Numbered from the stretch's first letter, positions 53,958 through 63,630 are shown. The stretch is 64,000 nucleotides of DNA from an uncultured Phascolarctobacterium sp. (GCA_900551745.1 URXA01000001.1:213481-277480); one strand, 5' to 3'. Translations and numbers: made by a program. The notes: a model not told the origin generated them from the letters alone.

Positions 53958-54740
53958 TTATAACAGCTTATCCAAGCCATAAGTCAAACCAACTTTATCT
54001 ATCATCTTGCGGCAGCCAAGCATCACACCGGGCATATAACATTCACGGTTGACCGGTTCGTTGCTGATGCGGAGAGTTTCGCCCTGACTTCCGAAAATGA
54101 CCTCCTGAGAAGCCACATATCCGGGTAAACGCACGCTGTGGATCTTCATACCTTTATAATCAGCGCCGCGGGCACCTGCCAACAGCTCTTTTTCTTCAGG
54201 ATGGCCCTGATGCATTTCCTGGCGCACCTCGGCGATTTTCTGGGCTGTAATAACCGCAGTCCCTGAAGGAGCGTCAAGCTTTTTATCATGATGACGCTCA
54301 ATGATCTCAACATTAGGAAAATATTTTGCTGCCTCGCAGGCCAGCTTGATCATCAAGATTGCCCCTAAAGCAAAATTAGGAGCGATCAGAATACCTGTAT
54401 TATTAGCTTTAGCCAACTCGTCCAGCTCTGCCAGATCAGCATCGCTGAAGCCTGTCGTACCAACAACTGCACGAACGCCTGCCGACAGCACGGTACGCAG
54501 CGATGCCATTACTACATCAGGGCGGGTAAAATCAACAACTACATCAGGCTTTACTACCATCAGTTTGGCTTTAAGATCAGTAGCCACTGCCATCTGATTA
54601 CCGTTTTTAACAGGAATCATTTTATCGGCGCCAAAAGCATCGACTGCGGCAACAAGCTCCATATCCTCCTGTTCAAGAACAGTTTTCACGACCTCGCTGC
54701 CCATACGTCCCAAAGCGCCATTAACTAAAACCTTAATCAT
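53958..54740 (-). CDS. dapB: 4-hydroxy-tetrahydrodipicolinate reductase
   Basis: Second committed step of diaminopimelate synthesis, 260 residues. The N-terminal dinucleotide fold is VLVNGALGRMGSEVVKTV, then VDFTRPDV, GTTGFSDAD, and the substrate motif ERHHDKKLDAPSGTA. The frame stays open to 54899 on the right, but that part is riboswitch RNA; ATG 54740 follows AAGGAGTGTG and gives the standard length. First gene of the L-box operon. Confidence 0.95.
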   Translation of the reverse strand: MIKVLVNGALGRMGSEVVKTVLEQEDMELVAAVDAFGADKMIPVKNGNQMAVATDLKAKLMVVKPDVVVDFTRPDVVMASLRTVLSAGVRAVVGTTGFSDADLAELDELAKANNTGILIAPNFALGAILMIKLACEAAKYFPNVEIIERHHDKKLDAPSGTAVITAQKIAEVRQEMHQGHPEEKELLAGARGADYKGMKIHSVRLPGYVASQEVIFGSQGETLRISNEPVNRECYMPGVMLGCRKMIDKVGLTYGLDKLL

Positions 54741-54761
54741 TAATTTCACACTCCTTATAAA

Positions 54762-54793
54762 AATCAAAAACCGTTGAGAGCAATACTCAACGG
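54762..54793 (-). terminator. Riboswitch-controlled terminator before dapB
   Basis: CCGTTGAG (54771-54778) pairs with CTCAACGG (54786-54793); on the - strand the hairpin is followed by TTTTTGATTTTT. It stands between the L-box aptamer and dapB and should form when lysine is bound. Confidence 0.88.
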
Positions 54794-54833
54794 TCAACAG
54801 CATTGTTACATACAAATATAATCTGCATAGTTG

Positions 54834-54988
54834 AGATAGCCCTCCGCCTGTAAGGCGACAGTCCGGCGGTTTTTTACCGACGGCCCAGTATAACCGCATG
54901 GCTGCCGTTATACTTCGGCGGTTACCCTTTCCTTCGTTTCAGCGATCCCTCTCCGCGAAGTACTCTTGCTTTCCGCTCCTCTATCTAA
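54834..54988 (-). promoter_or_regulatory. Lysine riboswitch (L box)
   Basis: On the - strand the leader has the conserved order of the L-box core: GATAGAGGAGCG at the 5' side of P1, AAGAGTA, the GGAAAGGGTAACCGCCGAAG stretch, ACTGGGCCGTCGG, GGACTGTC, and GGAGGGCTATCT closing P1. Bound lysine would favour the terminator at 54762-54793. The operon behind it is dapB-asd-lysC-dapA plus the CGGC gene. Confidence 0.95.
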
Positions 54989-55006
54989 TAATATTCTATT
55001 AGATTT

Positions 55007-55035
55007 ATTATATCTCTGCGCTATACACTTGTCAA
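55007..55035 (-). promoter_or_regulatory. Consensus promoter of the dap operon
   Basis: On the - strand TTGACA (55035-55030) and TATAAT (55012-55007) are both perfect with a 17-base spacer; initiation is expected near 55000, shortly before the L-box aptamer. Confidence 0.9.
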
Positions 55036-55144
55036 ACAAAAACGTTAAATTTCTTTAAAATATAACTTTTTTTACTTTTTTTGTAACTAAAGGCGATTTA
55101 AGGCCTCTATCACGATTTAAAATCCGGGAAACAAATTTTTTCCC

Positions 55145-55194
55145 AAACTCCTCAAAGCTCCTCCAATCTCCTTCAATCTCCTCAATATTCCTCA
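55145..55194. repeat. Five tandem 10-bp direct repeats before the MATE gene
   Basis: Five contiguous decamers, AAACTCCTCA, AAGCTCCTCC, AATCTCCTTC, AATCTCCTCA and ATATTCCTCA, share the core CTCCT/TTCCT at exact 10-base spacing, one helical turn. They end two bases before the probable -35 box of the MATE gene, as expected for an activator-binding array. Confidence 0.6.
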
Positions 55195-55195
55195 T

Positions 55196-55224
55196 TTGCT
55201 TTAATATTACCGCTAAGGTAGGAT
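55196..55224 (+). promoter_or_regulatory. Probable promoter of the MATE gene
   Basis: TTGCTT (55196-55201) and TAGGAT (55219-55224) are 17 bases apart. Both boxes are weak, which would suit an activated promoter. Confidence 0.45.
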
Positions 55225-55235
55225 ATAGATACAGG

Positions 55236-55249
55236 AACTTGCGCAAGTT
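55236..55249. promoter_or_regulatory. 14-bp perfect palindrome before the MATE gene
   Basis: AACTTGCGCAAGTT is self-complementary and lies between the -10 box and the ribosome binding site, where a MarR- or TetR-type repressor would block transcription. No such regulator gene is adjacent. Confidence 0.5.
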
Positions 55250-55267
55250 TCGGAAAGGGTGTCCCAA

Positions 55268-56602
55268 ATGTATAGCAAAATAAATGTAAAACAAAGTTTC
55301 TCGGACTTCATCTTATATATTTTCCCGTCCGTAGTTACAATGGTGCTGGTATCGTTCTATTCAGCGATCGACAGCTGGTTCCTGGCACAATACGTATCAA
55401 CTAACGCCATGGCCGCTATCAATATCGTCCTGCCTTACTCAAACCTTATCTGGGGTCTGGCCGTCATGTTTACCTGCGGCTCCTGTGCCCTGGTCGGTAT
55501 TAAGCTGGGCGAAGGCAAACGCCGTTTAGCCAACACCTACTTCACCTCAATGTTCTGGTTTCTGACGGGATTTACGGCAATTTTTGCAATCATCGCTTAC
55601 TTTAATATGGACCGTATTATTTATTCTCTGGGTTCTACAGCGCTGCTGTTTGAAGATTGTAAAACTTACCTTAAATATATGATTTTAGGTACGCCGATCC
55701 TGGCGATCAAGCTGTTCCTCGAATATTATATCCGTCTGGACGGCAGACCTGCCTATTCTCTGATAATGTCCTTAACAGGCTTTATCCTCAACATCGTCTT
55801 AGACTATTATACGATCGTTGTTTTAGGCTGGGGCGTATTCGGCGCCTCGATCTCTACGATCACCTCGATCGCCATCTCCACGCTGATGGGTCTGGTTTAT
55901 TTCAAACTCTACGAAACAAACCTGAAATTTACCAAATTCCACTGGAACAAATGGTACTTTATCAAGTCCAGCTTCAACGGCGCCGGCGAAATGCTCACCG
56001 AGCTTTCCTCGGGTATCGTAACGATTTTCTTTAATATCGCCATTATCAAATTTGCCGGCGAGGATGGCGTTGCGGCTATGGCCGTCAACATCAACATCTT
56101 CTACTTCCTCATCAGCATCTATCTTGGTATCGCAACAGGCGCACAGCCTGTCATCAGCTATGCCTACGGCGCGCAAAACAAAAAACGCCTGGGCGAGATC
56201 ATCGATCACTGTAAAAAAGCCATTCTCTTTGGCTCCCTGGCGGTCTTCACCTTAGCCCGTTTTTACGGCGCCAACATCATCTCCTGGTACATCGGCGATA
56301 ACCAGCAGGTCATTGATTTAGCAGTACACGGTTTCAGGATGTTCTCCTACTGCTTTATCTTCCTGGGCTTCAACATCTTTATAGCCGGCTTCTATACCGC
56401 GATAGGTAACGGACTGATCGCAGGCATCATCTCGCTGCTGCGTTCGCTGATATTCGTACTGGCAGCCTTATTTACCCTGCCTTCAATTATAGGCATCAAC
56501 GGTATCTGGCTCTCTGTACCTTTCGCAGAATTGGCAACAATGGCAATTTCTATAGTCTTTTATCTGATGTTCGTCAACAGCTACTTCAAAAAGCTGGTGT
56601 AA
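55268..56602 (+). CDS. MATE-family efflux transporter
   Basis: Twelve-helix sodium- or proton-driven multidrug exporter of 444 residues, NorM/DinF-like (FYSAIDSWFLAQYVSTNAMAAINI at the start, YIRLDGRPAYSLIMSLTGFILNI near 160, ATGAQPVISYAYGAQNKKRLGEI near 295). ATG 55268 lies 8 bases after GGAAAGGG; GTG 55259 overlaps that site. The gene is on the minority strand of this arm and has C-rich third positions (many ATC, GCC, CTG codons), consistent with lagging-strand skew or recent transfer. Confidence 0.92.
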   Translation: MYSKINVKQSFSDFILYIFPSVVTMVLVSFYSAIDSWFLAQYVSTNAMAAINIVLPYSNLIWGLAVMFTCGSCALVGIKLGEGKRRLANTYFTSMFWFLTGFTAIFAIIAYFNMDRIIYSLGSTALLFEDCKTYLKYMILGTPILAIKLFLEYYIRLDGRPAYSLIMSLTGFILNIVLDYYTIVVLGWGVFGASISTITSIAISTLMGLVYFKLYETNLKFTKFHWNKWYFIKSSFNGAGEMLTELSSGIVTIFFNIAIIKFAGEDGVAAMAVNINIFYFLISIYLGIATGAQPVISYAYGAQNKKRLGEIIDHCKKAILFGSLAVFTLARFYGANIISWYIGDNQQVIDLAVHGFRMFSYCFIFLGFNIFIAGFYTAIGNGLIAGIISLLRSLIFVLAALFTLPSIIGINGIWLSVPFAELATMAISIVFYLMFVNSYFKKLV

Positions 56603-56611
56603 TAAGCAGTA

Positions 56612-56642
56612 AAACTCTGCCTATGATGGCAGAGTTTTTTGT
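56612..56642 (+). terminator. Terminator after the MATE gene
   Basis: AAACTCTGCC (56612-56621) pairs with GGCAGAGTTT (56628-56637), followed by TTTGTTTC. Confidence 0.9.
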
Positions 56643-56682
56643 TTCTAAATATTTTTAAAGATATTATACAGCAATCAAATCA

Positions 56683-57135
56683 TTAGGACTTGGTACTGCC
56701 AAAACCACCGCCGCGAACAGCTTTGTCAATATCGGCATCTCCATCTGCTACCAGATATTTATAAAAGATGCCTTGGGCCACACGCTCATTTTTGGCAAGC
56801 GCTACAGGTTCAGTCCCCATATTAAGCAACGCCAGCATGATATGGCCCTCGTTATCTGCATTATTATAATAGTCGGCATCAATGATGCCCTGATTATTAA
56901 CAAGAGAAATATGCTTTTTTACGGCGATGCTGGAACGGATATGCACGCCTAAATATTCGTCATCCTGCATATAGGCCTTGATACCAGTCGGTACCAGCTG
57001 CAATTTTCCTGGCAGCAGTTCTATATCTTCCGGCAGACAGATATCATAGCCTGCAGATTTCTGTGTTTTACGCTCCGGCATCGAAAACTCGACCGCAGCA
57101 TATTTAGTGATTTTTTCAAAGCCTCTTACTTTCAT
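56683..57135 (-). CDS. dut: dUTP diphosphatase
   Basis: Trimeric dUTPase of 150 residues that keeps uracil out of DNA and supplies dUMP. All five motifs are visible: AGYDICLP, RSSIAV, NNQGIIDADYYNN, NERVAQGIFY and the C-terminal RGGGFGSTKS. GAGGTG precedes the ATG. It lies downstream of pnp, separated by a hairpin. Confidence 0.94.
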   Translation of the reverse strand: MKVRGFEKITKYAAVEFSMPERKTQKSAGYDICLPEDIELLPGKLQLVPTGIKAYMQDDEYLGVHIRSSIAVKKHISLVNNQGIIDADYYNNADNEGHIMLALLNMGTEPVALAKNERVAQGIFYKYLVADGDADIDKAVRGGGFGSTKS

Positions 57136-57149
57136 AGTACACCTCGCTT

Positions 57150-57181
57150 ATAAAAAATCCCGCCGAAGGAATCAGCGGGAT
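57150..57181 (-). terminator. Terminator after pnp
   Basis: ATCCCGC (57157-57163) pairs with GCGGGAT (57175-57181); on the - strand TTTTTTATAA follows. Some read-through into dut is likely, as no promoter is obvious in the 15 bases before dut. Confidence 0.75.
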
Positions 57182-57195
57182 CTTAAATTTCTTGC

Positions 57196-59283
57196 TTATT
57201 TTTCCAAACCGTTAGCCAAAACAGCTTTGCGGGAAAGGTTGATGCGGCCTTTTTGGTCGATCTCGGTTACTTTGACAACGATTTCATCGCCAACAGAAAC
57301 CACATCTTCAACCTTGCCTACACGTTCGGTAGAAAGTTGGGAAATATGGACCAGACCCTCTTTACCCGGCAGGATCTCGACAAAAGCGCCGAAATTCATA
57401 AGGCGGGTAACTTTACCGGTATAAACCTTGCCAACTTCAGCATCAGCAACGATACCGTGGATCATATCAATAGCTTTAGCAGCAGACTCGCTGTTTACTG
57501 CAGCGATGAAAACCTTACCGCTGTCGTCGATATCGATTTTAGCACCGGTTTCTTCAACGATTTTTTTGATCATTTTGCCGCCGGGGCCGATTACTTTGCT
57601 GATTTTTTCAGGATCTACGCTGATCGTAGTGATTTTCGGAGCATATTGAGACAGCTCTTTGCGCGGTTCGGAAATGCATTCCATCATGATACCCATGATA
57701 TGGTCGCGGCCGCGCTTAGCCTGTGCCAAAGCCTGAGTGAAGATATCTTTATTGATACCGTCGATTTTGATATCCATCTGGATTGCAGTGATACCTTTAT
57801 CAGTACCGGCAACTTTAAAGTCCATATCGCCCAAGGCATCTTCCAGACCCTGGATATCGGTGAGGATAGTGAAATATTCGCCGTCCTTGACCAGACCCAT
57901 GGCTACGCCTGCTACAGGTGCTTTGATAGGTACGCCTGCATCCATCAAAGACAGGGTGCTGGCGCAGACGCTGCCCATAGAGGAAGAACCGTTAGATTCC
58001 AGAGTTTCGGAAACCAGACGGATAGCATACGGGAATTCGTCTTCGGAAGGAATGACCGGCAGTAAAGCACGTTCTGCCAAAGCGCCGTGACCGATCTCAC
58101 GACGTCCGGGACTGCGCATGGGTTTGGTTTCACCAACGCTGTACGGCGGGAAATTATAATGATGGATATAACGTTTAGTATCTTCTACTCCCAAACCGTC
58201 AAGGATCTGTGCTTCACGCAGCGGAGCGAGTGCCAGAACGTTGAGGATCTGAGTTTGGCCGCGGGTAAAGAGCGCACTGCCATGCGGACGTGCAAGCAGG
58301 CCTACTTCGCAGGTAACAGGACGTACTTCATCCAGCTGACGTCCGTCAGGACGGATCTTATCAACGGAAATAGTACGGCGAACGATCTTTTTCACCAGCT
58401 TTTGCGTGATGTAAGCTACGTCTTTTGCATTATCAGGATATTTTTCAATGAAAACTTCTGCGATTTCAGCTTTTACCTTAGCAACGTTTTCTTCACGCTC
58501 TAATTTATTAGCATCCATCAAAGCTTCTTTCAGTTTATCTGCGCCATAGGCTTCGATCTCGGCAGCGATTTCAGCAGGAGGTTCATAAACAGGAACTTCC
58601 ATTTTAGGTTTACCGACTTCAGCCATGATTTTTTCCTGGAAGGCTACCAGCTCTTTAATAACGCCGTGGGCAAACCAGATAGCGTCAAGCATTGTTTCTT
58701 CAGAAACTTCTTTCGCACCGGCCTCAACCATCAAAATAGCGTCTTTAGTACCGGCAACAGCCAGGTTCAGCAGGCTGACCTTAGCCTGTTCCACAGTAGG
58801 ATTGATAACAAATTCACCATCGACAAGACCAACGCGTACACCTGCGATCGGGCCTTCGAAGGGGATATCGGAAATAGATAAAGCGCAGGAAGCGCCGATC
58901 ATTGCCGGCATATCCGGAGCATTATCAGGGTCAACAGATACAGCAGTAGCTACTATCTGCACATCATTATGATACCCGTCAGGGAACATCGGACGGATCG
59001 GACGGTCGATCAGACGGCTGGTCAAAATGGCCTGCTCGCCGGGACGGCCTTCACGTTTGATAAAGCCGCCGGGGATTTTACCGACAGCGTACATTTTTTC
59101 TTCAAAATCTACAGTCAACGGAAAGAAGTCTACTCCTTCCCTGGGTGTTTTTGTACCAGTTACCGCAACAACTACTGCGGTATCGCCATAACGAACCAAT
59201 ACGGCTCCATTTGCCTGCTTAGCGATCTTACCGATTTCCATGGTAAGCGTTCTGCCGCCAAGCTCCATACTGTAAGTATGCAT
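57196..59283 (-). CDS. pnp: Polyribonucleotide nucleotidyltransferase (PNPase)
   Basis: Phosphorolytic 3'-5' exoribonuclease, 695 residues: two RNase PH-like domains ([16 protein letters not shown] near 73, [19 protein letters not shown] near 385, [20 protein letters not shown] near 420), a KH domain ([18 protein letters not shown] near 560) and an S1 domain ([18 protein letters not shown] near 625). In many bacteria rpsO lies just upstream; here the upstream gene is an aldo/keto reductase with its own terminator. GGAGG precedes the ATG. Confidence 0.95.
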   Translation of the reverse strand: MHTYSMELGGRTLTMEIGKIAKQANGAVLVRYGDTAVVVAVTGTKTPREGVDFFPLTVDFEEKMYAVGKIPGGFIKREGRPGEQAILTSRLIDRPIRPMFPDGYHNDVQIVATAVSVDPDNAPDMPAMIGASCALSISDIPFEGPIAGVRVGLVDGEFVINPTVEQAKVSLLNLAVAGTKDAILMVEAGAKEVSEETMLDAIWFAHGVIKELVAFQEKIMAEVGKPKMEVPVYEPPAEIAAEIEAYGADKLKEALMDANKLEREENVAKVKAEIAEVFIEKYPDNAKDVAYITQKLVKKIVRRTISVDKIRPDGRQLDEVRPVTCEVGLLARPHGSALFTRGQTQILNVLALAPLREAQILDGLGVEDTKRYIHHYNFPPYSVGETKPMRSPGRREIGHGALAERALLPVIPSEDEFPYAIRLVSETLESNGSSSMGSVCASTLSLMDAGVPIKAPVAGVAMGLVKDGEYFTILTDIQGLEDALGDMDFKVAGTDKGITAIQMDIKIDGINKDIFTQALAQAKRGRDHIMGIMMECISEPRKELSQYAPKITTISVDPEKISKVIGPGGKMIKKIVEETGAKIDIDDSGKVFIAAVNSESAAKAIDMIHGIVADAEVGKVYTGKVTRLMNFGAFVEILPGKEGLVHISQLSTERVGKVEDVVSVGDEIVVKVTEIDQKGRINLSRKAVLANGLEK

Positions 59284-59422
59284 TCTTCTGCCTCCTCTAA
59301 GTTTTCACAATTTAGGTTACCTGATTGTATTCGCCATAAATTGCGTTTCTCCTTTTACTTTTTTAAATTTTCTTAAAAAATCTTTACTGTAACTCCCTGC
59401 TTTTTCTGTAGACAAAACTATA

Positions 59423-59454
59423 TAAAAAAGCACAGGCACTAAGCCTGCGCTTTT
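59423..59454 (-). terminator. Terminator after the aldo/keto reductase gene
   Basis: AAAAGCACAGGC (59426-59437) pairs, with one G-T-type mismatch, with GCCTGCGCTTTT (59443-59454); on the - strand TTTTTTATA follows. Confidence 0.8.
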
Positions 59455-59466
59455 AAGCAGTTTGCT

Positions 59467-60489
59467 TCAGATCATCTTTCCCGCTAATATTTCTCGATAA
59501 TCCTGATAGTTTTCTTCCAGCAGTCTGGGAGTATCCAGGCCATAAGGGCATTTTGCCTCACATTTACCGCAGTGCAGGCAGTCTTCGATCTTTTTCATCA
59601 TAGCCTGGGCCTTGTCAGTAAGCTGCGCTGCCTGCGGTGCTCTCCTGATCATCAGCGACATTCTGGCACAGGAATTGATCTCTATTCCCACCGGACAAGG
59701 CATACAATAGCCGCAGCCACGGCAGAAACTGCCGATCAGCTCCTGCCGGTCTTTATTGATTACTGTCTGCAGCTCTGCTGTCAGAAGCGGTGGGCAGTCG
59801 ATATAGTTCAAAAATTCATCCAGTTCATTTTCACGCTGCACACCCCAAATAGGCAGTACATGATCAAACTGCGCCAAATAAGCATAAGCGGCTGCAGAAT
59901 TATTTATCAGCCCTCCCGCCAGTGCCTTCATGGCAATAAAGCCCATGCCGTGAGCAGCACATGCACGGACAAGCTCCAGTTCCTTCTCAGTCGTCAGATA
60001 ACTGAAAGGAAACTGCAGCGTTGCATACAAGTCAGATTCTATGGCCTCGCCGGCTACTGCCAAACGATGGTTAGTAATGCCGATGAAACGGATCTTCCCC
60101 TGTTCCCTGGCCTGCTGCATCGCTTCATACAAGCCGCTGCCGTCACCCGGTTTAGGGCAAAAGGCAGGATTATGAAATTGATAAATATCTATATAATCAG
60201 TTTGCAGCAGGCGCAGACTGGTTTCCAGGTCATTCCAGAATCCTGCTGCTGTAACAGACGGTGTTTTAGTCGCAATAAATACCTGCTCGCGGATACCCTT
60301 TAGCGCGACGCCAAGCTTTGCTTCACTGTCCGTATAACTACGGGCCGTATCAAAAAAATTTATACCTCGTTCAAACGCCCTGCGCACCAATTTTACTGCG
60401 TCGTCCTGCGGTATCCTCTGGATCGGCAGTGCGCCAAAACCGTTTTTATTGACAGTGATCCCTGTTTTGCCCAAGCTAACTTCAGTCAT
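59467..60489 (-). CDS. Aldo/keto reductase with C-terminal iron-sulfur domain
   Basis: A 340-residue protein. Residues 1-~240 form the AKR barrel (FGALPIQRI, the catalytic Tyr in FDTARSYTDSEAKLG near 48, FIGITNHRL). The tail binds iron-sulfur clusters: FCRGCGYCMPCPVGIEI near 255 and CLHCGKCEAKCPYGLDTP near 305. This ferredoxin-containing AKR group is common in anaerobes; substrate unknown. It is monocistronic. Confidence 0.9.
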   Translation of the reverse strand: MTEVSLGKTGITVNKNGFGALPIQRIPQDDAVKLVRRAFERGINFFDTARSYTDSEAKLGVALKGIREQVFIATKTPSVTAAGFWNDLETSLRLLQTDYIDIYQFHNPAFCPKPGDGSGLYEAMQQAREQGKIRFIGITNHRLAVAGEAIESDLYATLQFPFSYLTTEKELELVRACAAHGMGFIAMKALAGGLINNSAAAYAYLAQFDHVLPIWGVQRENELDEFLNYIDCPPLLTAELQTVINKDRQELIGSFCRGCGYCMPCPVGIEINSCARMSLMIRRAPQAAQLTDKAQAMMKKIEDCLHCGKCEAKCPYGLDTPRLLEENYQDYREILAGKMI

Positions 60490-60598
60490 CGTAACGCCCC
60501 ATTTCTCACTCGATTTCTACTACAAATATAGCATAGAAATAAATAAAAGTCGAACAAAGCGCCGCAGCTCTATGTTCGACTTCACTTTTGAACCAGCT

Positions 60599-63523
60599 TT
60601 AAATATGCTGAGTTTTAGTAAAAATATTTTTATTAGCTTCGATACTTTGGCTGCTGCCCACAACACACAAATACTTCTCGCTTAGTGTATCCCTGATCAG
60701 CGGCGCCAGCTTCTGCAGGTCGGCATTCGTCAAGTCTATGATCTCACTGCGCATTTGCTGCCGCATTGCCGTATCTACCTGTTTTAGATGATAAACTCCA
60801 GCCTGCTCCAAACGCATGGAGTTGGTCAGAGGCGTATCCAGACCGCTGATCGTGCCGATGATGTATTTTGTCAGCTCACGTTCCGAGAGCTCCAGTTTTT
60901 CGAGCCAGGACGGCATATCATAATATGCCTGCAGCGATTCTTTCAGCTTCGGATCACGGTAGGAAGCAAAAAACATGGTCCCGTTACGGTCAAAACGCGC
61001 CGTCGCACCGTAAGCGCCGCCCTGTACCCTGATTTTAGTCCACAGATATTCGTAACGCAGGATAGTTTCCAGTACCTTCATTGCGCCGTGGAACTGATAG
61101 CCAAATTTGTGAAAATCACCGCCGGCAGCAACATATTGTACCTTGCCGGGTGTCATGATCCCTTCATTTTCTCCCGGCGCCTCTAAAAACTGCGGTGTTT
61201 TACCGGCAACAGCTGACTGCGGCAGTAAAGCTGCAAAATTCAGAGCCTGCTCTAAAACCAGCATCCGTTCGCTTTCTTCACAGGAATAAGCCAGAAGATA
61301 TTTGCTGCTTTCAAAGAAAATACCCAACAGCTGCCTTAATTTTGCTAAGGTATCCTCTGCCCTGCCAGCAAAGTCGGCTGACAGCTCTTTTAAAAATTCG
61401 TAATAGCTGAATTGATCCTGTTCATTGACTCGGGCTGCCGTTGAAAAATATGAAGCCAGACGGGTACAGGCTACAGTCTGCCCCCGAGAAAAGAAGCTGC
61501 TGTCCCAATCTGTTTTTACTTCGTCTAAAATTTCCTGCAGTCGTTTGGCGTCGTCTATTTTACTGCCAAGCGCAACTGCCTGCAGAATGTCGAACAATTT
61601 ATCCAGATTAGCCGTCAGCGCTTTAGCCTGAACGGTGAACTTGATCGTATAATCGTTAGCGTCGTCGGCAGCTGAGTAAGCATGCATCTGGAAAGAAACA
61701 CCGCCGGTATATTTGTTAGAGGCCGTGGCCAGCTCCTGATAGGTATACTTGTCGGTATTAAATTTTCCAAGCACATCACTGAGCAGATAACAGTAAGGCA
61801 ACAGGTCTTTATCAATACCTGTCAGATCAAAATACCAGTTCAGATAAGCTATTTTATTGGTAAAAGCCGGTACATATAAGATATCGTTTGTTCCCAGCTG
61901 TTTCAAAACAGTTTCTGTAACTTCTACTTCACGTCTGATATCGCTGCGTTCCAACAGCGGGATCGTTTCCAGCGCCTCGGCAGTATCAGCTGCAGCCTGG
62001 CGTTTGTGCAGTTCGCTGCACAGTTCGATATTTTGGGCAATAGTTTCAGTATCCATCGACGCTTTGAGCGCAGCCATTTTTTCTGCCAGTACTTCCTGCT
62101 CCCGTTCCTCTTTCCCCTGCTCAGGATTCAGAGTCACTATAACCTTATGGGTATTGTCCAGCAGATAATTTTCAATCAGCTGCTCATAATAACGTGTTTT
62201 GATACCTTCGCGCAGCTGCTGTAAAGCCTCAGTATAGCGCAGACCTGCTAAAGGATCTCCGTCATACAGCCAGGAATCCATCACGCTGATACCATAAATC
62301 AAGCCTTTGGGATAAGCGCCGAAATCAGCTTCCCGCAGCTTAAATTCCAGATAATTGAGATGTGCCTCTAACAGCTCTTTATCGATGCCGTTGATCGTCA
62401 GCTGCTGCAGCGTGTGATAAATAATACTGATAAATTTATCGCGCTGTTCCTGTTTGGAACCGGCGGCTTTAATCGAAAAGATCGGCTGGCGGTAGCTTCC
62501 GGCATAAGAGCCGCTGATGTCTTTGGCAACACCGGATTGCAGCAACGCCAGACGCAGCGGCGCCGAATTACCTTCCAGCAGAACACTTTCCAATACTCTT
62601 AATGCCATCGAGGTTTTAACATCACGTGCATCACCAGTAACTATATGCAGTTCGTGATAAGTTTTATCTTCGGTAGCTTCGTCAGCTCCAACCGGATAAG
62701 TGCCAAGAACTTCCTGAGTTCTGGCAAAAGCATTCTGCAGAGGTATTTCCGAGTTCACTGCGCCGGTGCGTTTAAAGCCGCTCAAATATTCGTCGTTCAG
62801 ATACTGCAGTGTTGTTTCGATCTCCATATCGCCATACAGATAAATAAATGAATTTTCAGGGCTGTAATAAGTGGTATGGAAATGCTCGAAAGCTTCCTGA
62901 GTCAATTCTGGGATAGCATCCGGATGGCCGCCGGATTCAAAGCTGTACGGCGTGTCGGGGAACAATGCCTTCATTGCCTCATAGTCAAGCAAAGCATCAG
63001 CAGAAGAAAATACGCCCTTCATTTCATTATAGACGACCCCGTTATAGCTCAAAGCGTCCGTCGGTGCCTCAATATTATAATGCCAGCCCTCCTGGCGCAG
63101 GGTATAGGGATTTTCATAAATCAGCGGATAAAAAACAGCGTCCAGATAAACATCCATCAGATTTTGAAAATCTTTGGCGTTGCGGCTGGCAACCGGATAC
63201 ATAGTCTTATCAGGATAAGTCATTGCGTTCAGAAAAGTATTCATTGAACCTTTAACCAGTTCTACAAATGGCTCTTTTAAGCGATACTTGCGCGAACCGC
63301 ACAACACTGAATGCTCTAAAATATGCGCCACACCTGTATCATCATACGGTGGCGTCCTGAAGCTGATCGAAAAAACCTTATTATCATCATTGTTACCTAA
63401 ATATAAAAGTCTGGCACCGCTGTAAGTGTGCTCCATCACATATGCTTCTGACTGAATCTCGTCGATATAAGCAGCCTGCCTGATCACAAAGCCGCTGTAT
63501 TGTTTATTTACGTCTAATTTCAT
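60599..63523 (-). CDS. M16C presequence-protease-like metallopeptidase
   Basis: A 974-residue insulinase-superfamily peptidase of the PreP/Cym1 (M16C) class, with two peptidase-like halves forming a clam-shell. The inverted zinc motif is HILEH within VAHILEHSVLCGSRKY near 65, and NEMKGVF further on carries the third-ligand Glu region. The second half has no zinc motif, as usual. It probably degrades oligopeptides in the cytoplasm, as there is no signal peptide. ATG 63523 follows GGAGG; a longer frame to 63580 is open but unsupported. Confidence 0.93.
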   Translation of the reverse strand: MKLDVNKQYSGFVIRQAAYIDEIQSEAYVMEHTYSGARLLYLGNNDDNKVFSISFRTPPYDDTGVAHILEHSVLCGSRKYRLKEPFVELVKGSMNTFLNAMTYPDKTMYPVASRNAKDFQNLMDVYLDAVFYPLIYENPYTLRQEGWHYNIEAPTDALSYNGVVYNEMKGVFSSADALLDYEAMKALFPDTPYSFESGGHPDAIPELTQEAFEHFHTTYYSPENSFIYLYGDMEIETTLQYLNDEYLSGFKRTGAVNSEIPLQNAFARTQEVLGTYPVGADEATEDKTYHELHIVTGDARDVKTSMALRVLESVLLEGNSAPLRLALLQSGVAKDISGSYAGSYRQPIFSIKAAGSKQEQRDKFISIIYHTLQQLTINGIDKELLEAHLNYLEFKLREADFGAYPKGLIYGISVMDSWLYDGDPLAGLRYTEALQQLREGIKTRYYEQLIENYLLDNTHKVIVTLNPEQGKEEREQEVLAEKMAALKASMDTETIAQNIELCSELHKRQAAADTAEALETIPLLERSDIRREVEVTETVLKQLGTNDILYVPAFTNKIAYLNWYFDLTGIDKDLLPYCYLLSDVLGKFNTDKYTYQELATASNKYTGGVSFQMHAYSAADDANDYTIKFTVQAKALTANLDKLFDILQAVALGSKIDDAKRLQEILDEVKTDWDSSFFSRGQTVACTRLASYFSTAARVNEQDQFSYYEFLKELSADFAGRAEDTLAKLRQLLGIFFESSKYLLAYSCEESERMLVLEQALNFAALLPQSAVAGKTPQFLEAPGENEGIMTPGKVQYVAAGGDFHKFGYQFHGAMKVLETILRYEYLWTKIRVQGGAYGATARFDRNGTMFFASYRDPKLKESLQAYYDMPSWLEKLELSERELTKYIIGTISGLDTPLTNSMRLEQAGVYHLKQVDTAMRQQMRSEIIDLTNADLQKLAPLIRDTLSEKYLCVVGSSQSIEANKNIFTKTQHI

Positions 63524-63594
63524 TTTTGCCTCCGAATATTTAACATTTGTCATTATTTTATCACAAATCGTCCACACCAACTAAAAAATCTTTG

Positions 63595-63607
63595 TGACAA
63601 CTTGTCA
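63595..63607. promoter_or_regulatory. Operator-like inverted repeat at the RHH promoter
   Basis: TGACAA-C-TTGTCA is a perfect 13-base inverted repeat overlapping the -35 box of the gene at 63690. Related half-sites lie at 63547-63552 (TTGTCA), 63561-63566 (TCACAA) and 63592-63597 (TTGTGA). Confidence 0.55.
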
Positions 63608-63630
63608 AAATAAAATATTTTCTTTATAAT
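63602..63630 (+). promoter_or_regulatory. Promoter of the RHH gene
   Basis: TTGTCA (63602-63607) and TATAAT (63625-63630) with a 17-base spacer, about 60 bases before the ATG. Confidence 0.75.

Noticed and set aside
54741..54899. Longer N-terminus of DapB
   Set aside because: The extra bases are the expression platform and 3' part of the lysine riboswitch; the family N-terminus begins at the ATG at 54740.
55055..55294. 79-residue - strand open frame upstream of the MATE gene
   Set aside because: It runs through the 10-bp repeats, whose period does not fit codons, and through the MATE start region. No good ribosome binding site was seen. It could be a repeated intergenic element, which a genome search would show.
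59300..59345. Tiny leader frame (MANTIR) with an AAGGAG before pnp
   Set aside because: A six-codon frame with a ribosome binding site is easily met by chance in an AT-rich leader, and no attenuator structure follows it.
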